Shown in pieces: positions 1 to 5,582 of a stretch of 6,576 nucleotides of DNA (within the stretch, counting starts at the first letter, position 1; each line of letters starts with the position of its first letter). The stretch is from Bacillota bacterium (GTDB lineage: Bacteria; Bacillota; Clostridia; Lachnospirales; Lachnospiraceae): the NCBI GenBank assembly GCA_023415595.1, contig JAEZJW010000030.1, positions 1 through 6,576 on the forward strand. The letters are read 5' to 3'. The position numbers and the translations under genes were made by a program. Below the pieces are notes generated by a model, which saw nothing but the letters and a program-made list of their open reading frames with translations, had not been told where the DNA came from and made no database searches.

Positions 1-211
1 CATTGTTATCCCAGTCACGGTGCATGGTAGCGCCACCGAAGGGGTCGTTACCCATATAGGTAAGGGTGTGCCAGTAAGACATTGCGAATCTGCAGTGATC
101 CTTCATGGATTTACCCATAACGATCTCATCGGGATTGTAGTATCTGAAGGCCAGATTGTTCTTGCTCTGAGGTCCTTCATAGTTGATTTTACCAACATTA
201 AAATAAGCCAT
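1..211 (-). CDS. xylA: Xylose isomerase, N-terminal part (runs off left edge)
   Basis: Xylose isomerase interconverts D-xylose and D-xylulose (and glucose/fructose) in the cytoplasm, using divalent metals, as the entry step to the pentose phosphate pathway. Only the first 70 codons are visible; the metal and substrate residues lie outside the window. The recognisable N-terminal family pattern is present: YEGPQSKNNLAFRYYNPDE at about residues 11-29, then GKSMKDHCRFAMSYWHT, then GNDPFGGATMHRDW near residue 66. This matches the clostridial long-form enzymes (usual length about 440 aa). The start is the ATG at 209-211, preceded on the minus strand by AAAGGAGGAAAA ten bases upstream. An ATG seven bases earlier is out of frame and stops after six codons. 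The gene diverges from padR and has its own promoter about 275 bp upstream. Identification rests on recall of family sequence, not on a search. Confidence 0.93.
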   Translation of the reverse strand, partial: MAYFNVGKINYEGPQSKNNLAFRYYNPDEIVMGKSMKDHCRFAMSYWHTLTYMGNDPFGGATMHRDWDNN

Positions 212-381
212 AAAACATTTTCCTCCTTTTATGATTGATATGAATTTCATTTTTTTACTTCAGTGTCTTTCAGATACCAATGGCAGGTTCTTCTCGGATT
301 ATCAGTTGATCACTAAGATGAAACAAGCTAACATTATCCTTAGCAGTTCTGATATTTCTATACTTATTTTAAGGATAAATA

Positions 382-453
382 TCATTCCATCTTTATGCCT
401 GCTCTTTGAATTAGTTTAAGCCAGGTATCCATATGTAATAACCGGATTAGCAT
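382..453 (-). CDS. Possible 23-aa leader peptide in the xylA 5' leader
   Basis: On the minus strand, between the proposed xylA promoter and the gene, an ATG at 451-453 opens a 23-residue frame. An internal ATG at 430-432 would give MDTWLKLIQRAGIKME. The stop is TGA at 382-384. There is no strong ribosome site (only a weak GAG just before the ATG), and the reading frame is open further upstream with no stop before the promoter. The composition looks protein-like, with few rare residues, so it could be a leader peptide, a remnant of a longer gene, or chance. I do not recognise it. Confidence 0.2.
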   Translation of the reverse strand: MLIRLLHMDTWLKLIQRAGIKME

Positions 454-483
454 CTCAAGATATGAAATGTTCGTCCTGTTTTT

Positions 484-512
484 ATTATAAATTATTTTGG
501 AAAATTTATCAA
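484..512 (-). promoter_or_regulatory. Sigma-A type promoter for xylA
   Basis: Reading the minus strand, TTGATA (507-512) is followed after exactly 17 bp by TATAAT (484-489). This gives one mismatch to consensus over both hexamers with optimal spacing. Transcription would start near 477 and give an unusually long leader of about 265 nt before the xylA start codon, leaving room for leader-mediated control. The sequence around 519-545, directly upstream of the -35, may hold a regulator site. Confidence 0.75.
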
Positions 513-632
513 CCACTAATTTGTAAACTTATTAAACTAATTCGAAATTCTTATGAATCCGAACGAAAATCCTTCTGTTTTCGGAAATTGGTATGGATTT
601 TATAATAGTGGCTGTTTCATCATATTTTATTA

Positions 633-662
633 TTGACAATAGTGTGTGTCATACAGTATAAT
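633..662 (+). promoter_or_regulatory. Consensus promoter of the padR operon with dyad in the spacer
   Basis: TTGACA (633-638) and TATAAT (657-662) are both perfect consensus hexamers, 18 bp apart. The spacer holds a near-palindrome, TGTGTGTCATACA (643-655), in which 10 of 13 positions match their reverse complement when the centre base is counted as a match to itself. A repressor bound there would block polymerase. PadR proteins commonly repress their own promoter at TGT/ACA-type dyads, so autoregulation by the downstream PadR is the natural inference. The start site would be near 669, leaving a leader of about 140 nt. Confidence 0.8.
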
Positions 663-684
663 TCATTTAGAAGTGAGGTGTTAA

Positions 685-732
685 TGTGAAAAATGAATTG
701 TTTCACAAAGTGAATTGTTACAATTCACTTTG
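685..732 (+). repeat. Tandem inverted repeats in the padR leader
   Basis: Two abutting hairpin-forming repeats are visible. The first is TGTGAAA (685-691) with TTTCACA (701-707), a 7-bp stem. The second is CAAAGTGAATTG (706-717) with CAATTCACTTTG (721-732), a perfect 12-bp stem with a 3-base loop. The word GTGAA or its complement TTCAC occurs four times in alternating orientation, at 686, 702, 710 and 724. TGAATTGTT is also directly repeated (694-702 and 711-719), so the strand at 720-727 can pair with either copy. No U-tract follows, so this is not a simple terminator. It may be a cluster of operator half-sites just downstream of the start point, or an RNA switch. Confidence 0.7.
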
Positions 733-766
733 CAAATTTGTGCTGACGCCCAAATTCTCGGTTTAA
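686..766 (+). CDS. Possible 26-aa leader peptide upstream of padR
   Basis: A GTG at 686-688, preceded by AGGTG at a spacing of about five bases, opens a frame that ends with TAA at 764-766 and encodes 26 residues (begins VKNELFHKVN, contains two cysteines). The frame runs straight through the 12-bp hairpin at 706-732. Ribosome movement through it could therefore change the folding of the leader ahead of padR, as in attenuation or translational coupling. The use of GTG and the overlap with repeats make chance quite possible. The peptide is not recognised. Confidence 0.3.
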   Translation: MKNELFHKVNCYNSLCKFVLTPKFSV

Positions 767-793
767 AGAATTCATAAGGCAGAATTCTTGGGC
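748..793 (+). repeat. Competing inverted repeats just before the padR ribosome site
   Basis: AAGAATTC (766-773) and GAATTCTT (782-789) form an 8-bp stem with an 8-base loop. GCCCAA (748-753) and TTGGGC (788-793) form an alternative or outer pairing that shares bases 788-789 with the first stem. The structure ends six bases before the padR GGAGG at 799-803. It therefore sits where it could affect access to the ribosome site. Confidence 0.5.
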
Positions 794-810
794 AGAATGG
801 AGGATTTTTA

Positions 811-1176
811 ATGTCCATACAGGAAGATATTATATCCGGATTAATTCTGGAGCTTCGGAGAGGTACTATCGTATTAAGCGTTCTCAGTCAGCTCTCCAAA
901 CCGCTATATGGTTATTCCCTGGTTCAGCGGCTTAGTGATTGCGGCGTTCCGGTGGAAGCCAATACCCTATACCCGTTACTCAGGCGTCTGGAGAAACAGG
1001 GATTATTAATAAGCGAATGGGAAACTTCTGGGACGAAGCCCAGAAAATATTATATTACTACAGAGCTGGGGAATCAGGTGTATGAGGAACTTAGATCCCA
1101 TTGGACGAATATGGTCACAGAGATCAATAGGTTAATGGAATTGGAGGATGGTAAGAATGGAAAAGAAGAAATATGA
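811..1176 (+). CDS. PadR-family transcriptional regulator
   Basis: This is a 121-residue winged-helix repressor of the short PadR type (usual length 100-120 aa). The family signature is clear: an N-terminal helix to about residue 18, GTIVLSVLSQL, then PLYGYSLVQRLSD (residues about 31-43), the recognition-helix segment EANTLYPLLRRLEKQGLL (about 49-66) and the wing with KPRKYYITTELG (about 76-87). A C-terminal dimerisation helix follows. The start ATG has GGAGG seven bases upstream. Its last 20 bases overlap the next gene, so the two are translationally coupled. PadR regulators next to such membrane proteins often respond to cell-envelope or drug stress and repress their own operon. The dyad in this promoter fits that, but the ligand is unknown. 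Confidence 0.93.
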   Translation: MSIQEDIISGLILELRRGTIVLSVLSQLSKPLYGYSLVQRLSDCGVPVEANTLYPLLRRLEKQGLLISEWETSGTKPRKYYITTELGNQVYEELRSHWTNMVTEINRLMELEDGKNGKEEI

Positions 1177-2149
1177 AGACGAAATGATCGAACGTTATAT
1201 CTACCAGGTGAAGAAGCAACTGCCCTCTCAAGCTAAGGATATCGAAGAGGAAGTCCGCGGGCTGATCTATGATATGCTTGAGGAGCTCACCAAGGGGGAT
1301 ACCCCTACGAAGCAGAATGTGGACGAGGTGCTTACCAAGCTGGGCAATCCGGCTGTACTGGCAGATAACTACCGTGGTAAGGCAAGATACTTAATCGGCC
1401 CGGGATTATTCCCGACCTATCTGATAATTCTTAAAATCGTATTACCCACAGTCTTTTTGGGTATGAGTATTGTAACCATCATCGAGCTTCTGACGGATGG
1501 CGGACAGATATGGTATCACTACCTGGGCAGTTGGTTCGGTGGCGTCCTGAATGCCTTGTTTGGAGCTTTTGCCTATGTAACCTGTATCTTTGCAGTTCTT
1601 GAATACAAAGGAGTCAGCACGAAGGAGCTTACAGAAGAATGGGAGGTCTCCTCTCTCCCACCGGTACCCAAGTCCGATACTGTCATATCTATGGGTGAAT
1701 CCATCGTCGGAATAGTGTTCCATATATTCCTGATGATCCTGATTGCTTCAGCACCACAGCTGCTTGGTGCATTCTTCTTCAGTAATAACGAGCTGACGAA
1801 TGTCCCGGTCTTCGATCTGGAAGTATTGAATAACATACTTCCCCTATTTTTGATCAGTATTGGTTTAGGTATTCTGAAGAGTGCCTATGGCCTGATTGAG
1901 CGATGCTATAATATCCGCTATGCGGTCGTCAACACAATATGCAGCCTGGCAGAGCTGATCTTAGCCCTTATCATCTTTGCAGGCTATCCGATCTGGAATC
2001 AGGCGTTTCCTGATGCCTTCGGTGAGGTTACAGTTATCAGAAGTATCTGGGATGCAGTTACTTCAAATTTTGTGATCTTCCTGATTATCGTCTTTATTAT
2101 TGAACTTGTTACTGTATTATATAAGACTTTCAAGAATAAGCTGAGATAA
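1157..2149 (+). CDS. PadR-coupled membrane protein with N-terminal HAAS/DUF1700-like domain
   Basis: This 330-residue protein has a soluble N-terminus (about 1-75) rich in charged helices, ending in DEVLTKLGNPAVLADNYR. That segment is typical of the HAAS/DUF1700-like domain encoded next to PadR genes. About six hydrophobic helices follow, near residues 86-111, 126-148, 183-205, 226-246, 256-277 and 304-324. A polar loop lies at about 151-180. The start is placed at the ATG at 1157-1159, which has GGAGG nine bases upstream. An in-frame ATG at 1148 abuts that same GGAGG and is unlikely to be used. The gene overlaps padR by 20 bp, so the pair is one operon. The likely role is a membrane sensor or permease-like partner of the PadR protein. 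No transport or catalytic motif is visible, and function remains unassigned beyond this context. Confidence 0.85.
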   Translation: MEKKKYEDEMIERYIYQVKKQLPSQAKDIEEEVRGLIYDMLEELTKGDTPTKQNVDEVLTKLGNPAVLADNYRGKARYLIGPGLFPTYLIILKIVLPTVFLGMSIVTIIELLTDGGQIWYHYLGSWFGGVLNALFGAFAYVTCIFAVLEYKGVSTKELTEEWEVSSLPPVPKSDTVISMGESIVGIVFHIFLMILIASAPQLLGAFFFSNNELTNVPVFDLEVLNNILPLFLISIGLGILKSAYGLIERCYNIRYAVVNTICSLAELILALIIFAGYPIWNQAFPDAFGEVTVIRSIWDAVTSNFVIFLIIVFIIELVTVLYKTFKNKLR

Positions 2150-2180
2150 TAACTTTTTAATCACGCTTATAAGCTGGAAA

Positions 2181-2283
2181 GGCACCTATACTGCATTTAC
2201 ATGAGTATCCTTAAAGTTTACCGGCCTTTGGCATTCCATCCGGCAAACATGGCAGATACGCATGTATTACAGTATCAGGTGCC
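2181..2283. terminator. Long imperfect hairpin between convergent operons (candidate bidirectional terminator or MITE-like element)
   Basis: Two 44-base arms (2181-2224 and 2240-2283) flank a 15-base loop. From outside in, GGCACCT pairs with AGGTGCC, then ATACTG with CAGTAT after a single-base bulge, then TACATG with CATGTA, GTATC with GATAC, GTTT with AAAC, and CCGG with CCGG. About 34 positions pair. It lies 31 bp after the membrane protein gene and 36 bp after the convergent protease gene. TCTTTATATT follows on the plus side and TTTCC on the minus side, so it could terminate both operons. It is far longer than an ordinary intrinsic terminator and lacks a clean U-run. A small palindromic repeat element is therefore an alternative. 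Confidence 0.6.
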
Positions 2284-2319
2284 TCTTTATATTCTGATCA
2301 ATCTATTTAATCGTCTATA

Positions 2320-3486
2320 CTATCTTTCCTCCAGCAGTCTGCGGACACTCAACAGTCCCCAGCCCTGCTTCTCCCAATGCTGCCCCAGATCTACAGCACT
2401 GTTTCTTAGCATCAGCTTAACCTCACGGTTAGTCATCTCCGGATGGGCAGACAGGAGCAACGCTACTGCTCCCGATACTACCGGCGTGGCCATGGAGGTT
2501 CCGCTCTTGATTGTATACATCATTGGGCTATCCGCCTGATGATATTTTACGGTTCCATTTTTATTATGGGTCATTAATCTGCTGATATTGCAGGATATGA
2601 TATTCGAGCCAGGAGCCACGATATCCGGCTTCTTTATGCAATAAGGAGTCGGCCCGCGCCCGGAATAGTCCTTCGCCCTGGTTCCGAATACTTCCACCGT
2701 TACATTATCATCCGAAGACCCCACAGTAATCACCTTTCTGCTGATGCCCGGTGTTGAGATTGACATCGGACCCGGTCCGTTGTTTCCTGCGGCTACGACC
2801 ACTACGATGCCGCTGTCCCAAACAGCATTCACCCCCTGAACCAGGAGGGAATTCTCATCCAGGCTATCCTTCGCTGCTGTTCCCACGCTGATATTTACGA
2901 TTCGGATATTATATTTTTTCCGGTTATCGATAATCCACTGTAATCCCGCCAGCACATCGGAGATATTACCGTCTCCCCGTTGGTCAAGTACCTTTACCGC
3001 GATAAAATTACAAGCAGGGGCAACGCCTGTGTATTTTCCCTTAGAGGAATATCCGTTCCCACCGATGATACCTGCTACATGGGTACCGTGACCATTATCA
3101 TCATAGGGCTCCTGACGGCCATTCAGGAAATCCTTGAAGGCAACCACCCTGTTACCCCCTTCAATGAAATCCTTATGAAGGCAAATTCCCGTATCAACGA
3201 TTGCAACACCGACACCCCTTCCGAGGTATCCATGCTCGTGCGCCCAACGGCCTTCTATGATATCGTTAACGCGGTTCATCTGAGCCGTGATATGGGTATC
3301 CATCTCAATACTGATTAACCCTTCCAAATCCTTGACATGAGTAAGCTGACTCTCGTCAATCTCAATCACGTAGGCATCTATCATGGGAAGCTTGTATTTG
3401 ATATGCCCCAGGTCCTCTATGGTTTTCAGTCTTTTTTCATATTCGCTGCAATGAATAATTAACTGGACCTTATTATCCTTCTCCAT
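2320..3486 (-). CDS. Subtilisin-like serine protease (S8 family), no signal peptide, AprX-like
   Basis: This 388-residue peptidase of the subtilase family has an intact triad: Asp98 in AIVDTG, His133 in NGHGTHVAG and Ser331 in SGTSMATP. The oxyanion asparagine is Asn235 in AAGNNGPG. Residues about 6-68 (VQLIIHCSEYEKRL to EMDTHI) look like an inhibitor I9-type pro-region. There is no signal peptide and no C-terminal extension, as in cytoplasmic AprX-type subtilases (about 440 aa), so an intracellular role or unconventional release is inferred. The start is put at the ATG at 3484-3486, which has GGAG seven bases upstream. Two in-frame ATGs up to 12 codons earlier (3522) lack a ribosome site. 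It lies 63 bp after the AraC-type gene on the same strand with no separate promoter I can defend, so co-transcription is likely. The substrate is unknown. Confidence 0.9.
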   Translation of the reverse strand: MEKDNKVQLIIHCSEYEKRLKTIEDLGHIKYKLPMIDAYVIEIDESQLTHVKDLEGLISIEMDTHITAQMNRVNDIIEGRWAHEHGYLGRGVGVAIVDTGICLHKDFIEGGNRVVAFKDFLNGRQEPYDDNGHGTHVAGIIGGNGYSSKGKYTGVAPACNFIAVKVLDQRGDGNISDVLAGLQWIIDNRKKYNIRIVNISVGTAAKDSLDENSLLVQGVNAVWDSGIVVVVAAGNNGPGPMSISTPGISRKVITVGSSDDNVTVEVFGTRAKDYSGRGPTPYCIKKPDIVAPGSNIISCNISRLMTHNKNGTVKYHQADSPMMYTIKSGTSMATPVVSGAVALLLSAHPEMTNREVKLMLRNSAVDLGQHWEKQGWGLLSVRRLLEER

Positions 3487-3490
3487 CACG

Positions 3491-3529
3491 AAGCTCCATC
3501 TCTTTTGTATCATCCTATTCATGGAGCTT
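3491..3529 (-). promoter_or_regulatory. Hairpin sequestering the protease ribosome site
   Basis: In the minus-strand transcript AAGCTCCAT (3529-3521) can pair perfectly with ATGGAGCTT (3499-3491), a 9-bp stem with a 21-base loop. The 3' arm contains the GGAG (3497-3494) taken as the ribosome site of the protease, and the 5' arm contains the matching CTCC. Folding would hide the site, suggesting translational control of the protease relative to the upstream regulator gene. A ribosome terminating at 3550 would not reach the stem. No experimental support can be drawn from the sequence. Confidence 0.5.
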
Positions 3530-3549
3530 TTACAATATACTTTACCTGA

Positions 3550-4461
3550 TTAACTGATTTTCTGGTTCAGTTTTCTGTATTCGGAGGGTGTCAAACTAAG
3601 TCCCTTCTTAAAGACCTTACTGAAATAACTGATATCGCTGAAACCGGTCCTGTCACAAATCTCTTCAATCGAAAGCTCCGTATCCCTCAGCATCGTGGAG
3701 GCCATGTTCAGGCGAAGTTCAATCAGGTAATGGTTGATGGATTGCCCGGTATGCTTCTTAAAATCATTTAGTAGTGTCGTCCGGTTCGTATGGAACTCCT
3801 CCGCAAGCCTCTCAATGGTTATCTTCTGATTATAGCAGGTCTGAAGATAATAGATCACATCCATGGCCATTCTGGACGGGCCTTGGTAGAACTGAATGCT
3901 TCGGACCGGTTCATCCTTCTCCTCCTGACGGACCAGACAGAATAAGATCTCAAACAGGTAGGACCGGCTCCGGCATGGCCAAAAGGAGGTATCCTGTTTC
4001 AATAGCAGCTCTTTCAGTAGCTTCAGCTTCTGGCCTGTCACCTCCAGATCCATTGCCCTTAATGGTAATATCTTAAGGTTCAAGCCTGCGTCGTGACGGA
4101 ACTGGTTCAGATAATACAGATCCTGTTCGGAGGTCAAGGATAGAGCCGGACCGGGATGATTCACTTCCTGTATGCCTAATTCCGTATTGATTACCCTTGG
4201 ACGGAACATGAGTATCGTCAACTCTGCTCCCTGCTTCCCCAGAAACTCGATCCTGTCACGTTCATTCAGGCAGATCGCATAGGAGCCTGTCAGCACCAGC
4301 TCCTTCTGCTCCAGCATAAAATGACAGGTCCCTGACTTCATGAAGATAACCTTATAATATTCCGAAGCTTCCGGATCCGATATAACAGTTATATCTTCGG
4401 ATACGGATGCCGCAAACAGATAACCCTGATAATAATTCTCACCCAGTGTATCAAAGCGCAT
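3550..4461 (-). CDS. AraC-family transcriptional regulator
   Basis: This 303-residue regulator has an N-terminal cupin-like sensing domain (about 1-150, with KVIFMKSGTCHFML near residue 37 and LVLTGSYAICL near 55). Its C-terminal AraC DNA-binding domain (about 197-300) contains two helix-turn-helix units: ITIERLAEEFHTNRTTLLNDF near 214 and SIEEICDRTGFSDISYFSKVF near 264, followed by the family ending LTPSEYRKL. It probably binds DNA in the cytoplasm in response to a small ligand; the ligand is unknown. The start is placed at the ATG at 4459-4461, which has AGGTG five bases upstream. An in-frame ATG at 4474-4476 lacks a ribosome site and lies only about 14 bases from the predicted transcription start. 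It heads a probable operon with the subtilase, and a 10-bp inverted repeat spanning its promoter suggests autoregulation. Confidence 0.92.
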   Translation of the reverse strand: MRFDTLGENYYQGYLFAASVSEDITVISDPEASEYYKVIFMKSGTCHFMLEQKELVLTGSYAICLNERDRIEFLGKQGAELTILMFRPRVINTELGIQEVNHPGPALSLTSEQDLYYLNQFRHDAGLNLKILPLRAMDLEVTGQKLKLLKELLLKQDTSFWPCRSRSYLFEILFCLVRQEEKDEPVRSIQFYQGPSRMAMDVIYYLQTCYNQKITIERLAEEFHTNRTTLLNDFKKHTGQSINHYLIELRLNMASTMLRDTELSIEEICDRTGFSDISYFSKVFKKGLSLTPSEYRKLNQKIS

Positions 4462-4469
4462 AACAACAC

Positions 4470-4514
4470 CTGCCATTCAAACTAATATTTTACAATATTA
4501 TAAATGAATGGCAG
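4470..4514. repeat. Inverted repeat spanning the araC-type promoter (candidate operator)
   Basis: CTGCCATTCA (4470-4479) and TGAATGGCAG (4505-4514) are a perfect 10-bp inverted pair with centres 35 bp apart. One arm lies between the -35 and -10 of the promoter at 4497-4526 and the other lies just downstream of the start point. A second perfect dyad, TAATATT/AATATTA (4483-4489 and 4494-4500), is nested inside and overlaps the -10. The placement suggests a regulator, possibly the AraC-type protein itself, binding both arms to repress or loop its own promoter. AraC-type sites are more often direct repeats, so another protein, or an mRNA hairpin covering part of the leader, is possible. Confidence 0.6.
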
Positions 4515-4526
4515 ATGAATTGTCAA
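4497..4526 (-). promoter_or_regulatory. Consensus promoter of the araC-subtilase operon
   Basis: On the minus strand TTGACA (4521-4526) and TATAAT (4497-4502) are both perfect hexamers with an 18-bp spacer. The start point would be near 4490, about 29 bases before the favoured ATG at 4461. This is also the argument against the upstream ATG at 4476. The -35 begins only 21 bp beyond the stop codon of the toxin-tip remnant at 4548, so the two units are closely packed. Confidence 0.85.
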
Positions 4527-4547
4527 ATAAATGGATTGCTGATATCT

Positions 4548-5312
4548 TTATTTACGATATATGTGTCTGTTCTTATCACCTAGTTTAGGCATTTCTGAAG
4601 ATGAAGCAATAATACCTCCATGCCCATCTGTTAAATTTGTACCATTACTGTGCGTATTAATTACAACCGCTTTGATATTCACACCACTTGATTCATACCC
4701 CATTATATTCCAATTGTAAACAAACTCATCAGCGTTTGTTACCTCAGCAGTACCAATATCGTCAATACTCATTCCATAATAGGAAGCAATTTTATCCGAG
4801 TCATAGTCTGATTCATTCTTCCAACTAGGTAAATAGAAATAATATGCCACATAATGTATAGTTAGATTCTCTTCTAGACCAATAGCTCGAATTAAGGGGT
4901 TATTAACTGACCTTGCATCCTTAATTGTTACATTCATTTCTACTTTTCCAATTACCGTACTGCTACTTTTGGTGGTTAAGGTTATCCCTTTATCTGTTTT
5001 TACATTTACAGTAGTTTTAACCGTAGTTTTATTCAGCAGGTTACCGTTGCCGTCATAGCTGTACCTGGTCAGCTCTCCGCTTGTGGACAGGGCAGAGATA
5101 AGGCGGTTTTAGGAATTATAGGTATAGGTAGTCTTTACAGAGCCTTCCCCTAATTTTACTGTCTCGGTTCTGCGGTTTCCTGCACCGTCATAGGTATAAT
5201 AGGCATAGGTGGTCGTGTTCCCGTTCCCGTCCGTCTGGCTGTTTATGTTACCACGGAAATTGTAGGACTGATAGGTACCGTTACCTTCCCCATTATGTTC
5301 GTTACCGGCAGT
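4548..5312 (-). pseudogene. Orphan YD-repeat (Rhs-type) toxin-tip fragment, interrupted by an in-frame stop
   Basis: One reading frame runs from a TAG at 5313-5315 to the TAA at 4548-4550 with a single interruption, TAA at 5109-5111. The part at 5040-5312 encodes YD-type repeats: TYAYYTYDGAGNRR, TTYTYNS, then after the stop NRLISALSTSGELTRYSYDG. This is the shell-forming repeat of Rhs/YD polymorphic toxins. From about 5035 down to 4548 the sequence turns AT-rich and encodes a different tip domain of roughly 150 residues with AVVINTHSNGTNLTDGHGG near its end. That looks like the start of a His-containing alpha/beta catalytic domain, perhaps caspase-like, without a matching downstream Cys. There is no promoter, ribosome site or N-terminus. 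The ATG at 4937 is only an internal methionine, and no immunity gene follows. It is best read as a displaced, inactive cassette. Whether the stop is a mutation or a sequencing error is open. Confidence 0.75.
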
Positions 5313-5327
5313 CTACAGAAGCTGCTT

Positions 5328-5453
5328 GTTTCATTTTCATAAAGCACTCGTTATTCGGCACTCGAATGCTTAACACCGTAAGCCACTGTGTGCCGTTATG
5401 TCGCGTTTTAAATGCCGACATAAGGTGTTTTGTCCATTTAGCAAAAATGAAAC
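5328..5453. repeat. Nested long-range inverted repeats (branched-RNA-like)
   Basis: Three perfect stems are nested. The outermost is GTTTCATTTT (5328-5337) with AAAATGAAAC (5444-5453), 10 bp. Inside it AACACC (5372-5377) pairs with GGTGTT (5424-5429). Innermost is TTATGTCG (5396-5403) with CGACATAA (5416-5423), which stacks directly on the second stem's 3' side. Nested pairing over 126 nt is more suggestive of a folded RNA than isolated hairpins are. The strand cannot be decided from pairing alone. Confidence 0.5.
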
Positions 5454-5582
5454 CGGATTTAGCGCCTTTGTGCGAAAGAGTATTTTCCTTTGAAACGCTA
5501 GACAAAATGTTCTATGTCACCTTAATTTACAGGCTGAACCATGGAATCGAAAACTGTGCAGGTTAATGACAGGTGCATCGTT

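Larger units (their letters stand above)
212..810. other. Divergent intergenic region between xylA and padR
   Basis: This 599-bp AT-rich stretch separates two divergent genes. It contains a minus-strand promoter (484-512), a plus-strand promoter (633-662), possible leader peptides on both strands (382-453 minus, 686-766 plus) and the repeat-rich padR leader. Between the promoters there is a short inverted repeat, CGAAAA (564-569) with TTTTCG (578-583). A stray TATAAT at 601-606 on the plus strand has no good -35 element. The segment 519-545, just upstream of the minus-strand -35, is rich in AGTTTAAT/TTTGTAAAC-like words that loosely recall xylose-repressor (ROK family) operators, but I see no clean palindrome. 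No catabolite-response (cre) site could be identified with confidence. No other gene is seen here. Confidence 0.7.

Noticed and set aside
601..606. Second plus-strand promoter at TATAAT
   Set aside because: The expected -35 position reads TTTTCG and there is no extended -10. The promoter at 633-662 is much better.
1148..1156. Upstream in-frame ATG for the PadR-coupled membrane protein
   Set aside because: It directly abuts the GGAGG at 1143-1147, leaving no spacing. The ATG at 1157 has a nine-base gap and is preferred.
1442..1836. Minus-strand frames inside the membrane protein gene
   Set aside because: These are shadows of a clear coding frame and have no ribosome sites or recognisable domains.
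2201..2539. Plus-strand frame crossing the long hairpin and the protease 3' end
   Set aside because: It is antisense to a protease with an intact family sequence and passes through a palindrome, so it is not a credible gene.
3487..3522. Longer N-terminus of the subtilase starting at 3522
   Set aside because: No ribosome site precedes that ATG, while the ATG at 3486 has GGAG at seven bases. The extra 12 residues show no family feature.
4548..4937. Free-standing 129-aa protein
   Set aside because: The frame is open upstream into YD repeats, and the ATG at 4937 has no ribosome site. It is part of a broken toxin tip.
5460..5480. GTGCG start of a group II intron on the plus strand
   Set aside because: The downstream sequence shows no recognisable domain V or reverse transcriptase, and one pentamer is not evidence.
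5302..5566. Overlapping 66- and 67-residue frames on opposite strands
   Set aside because: They overlap each other almost fully, lack ribosome sites and lie in a region of strong inverted repeats. No family was recognised for either.
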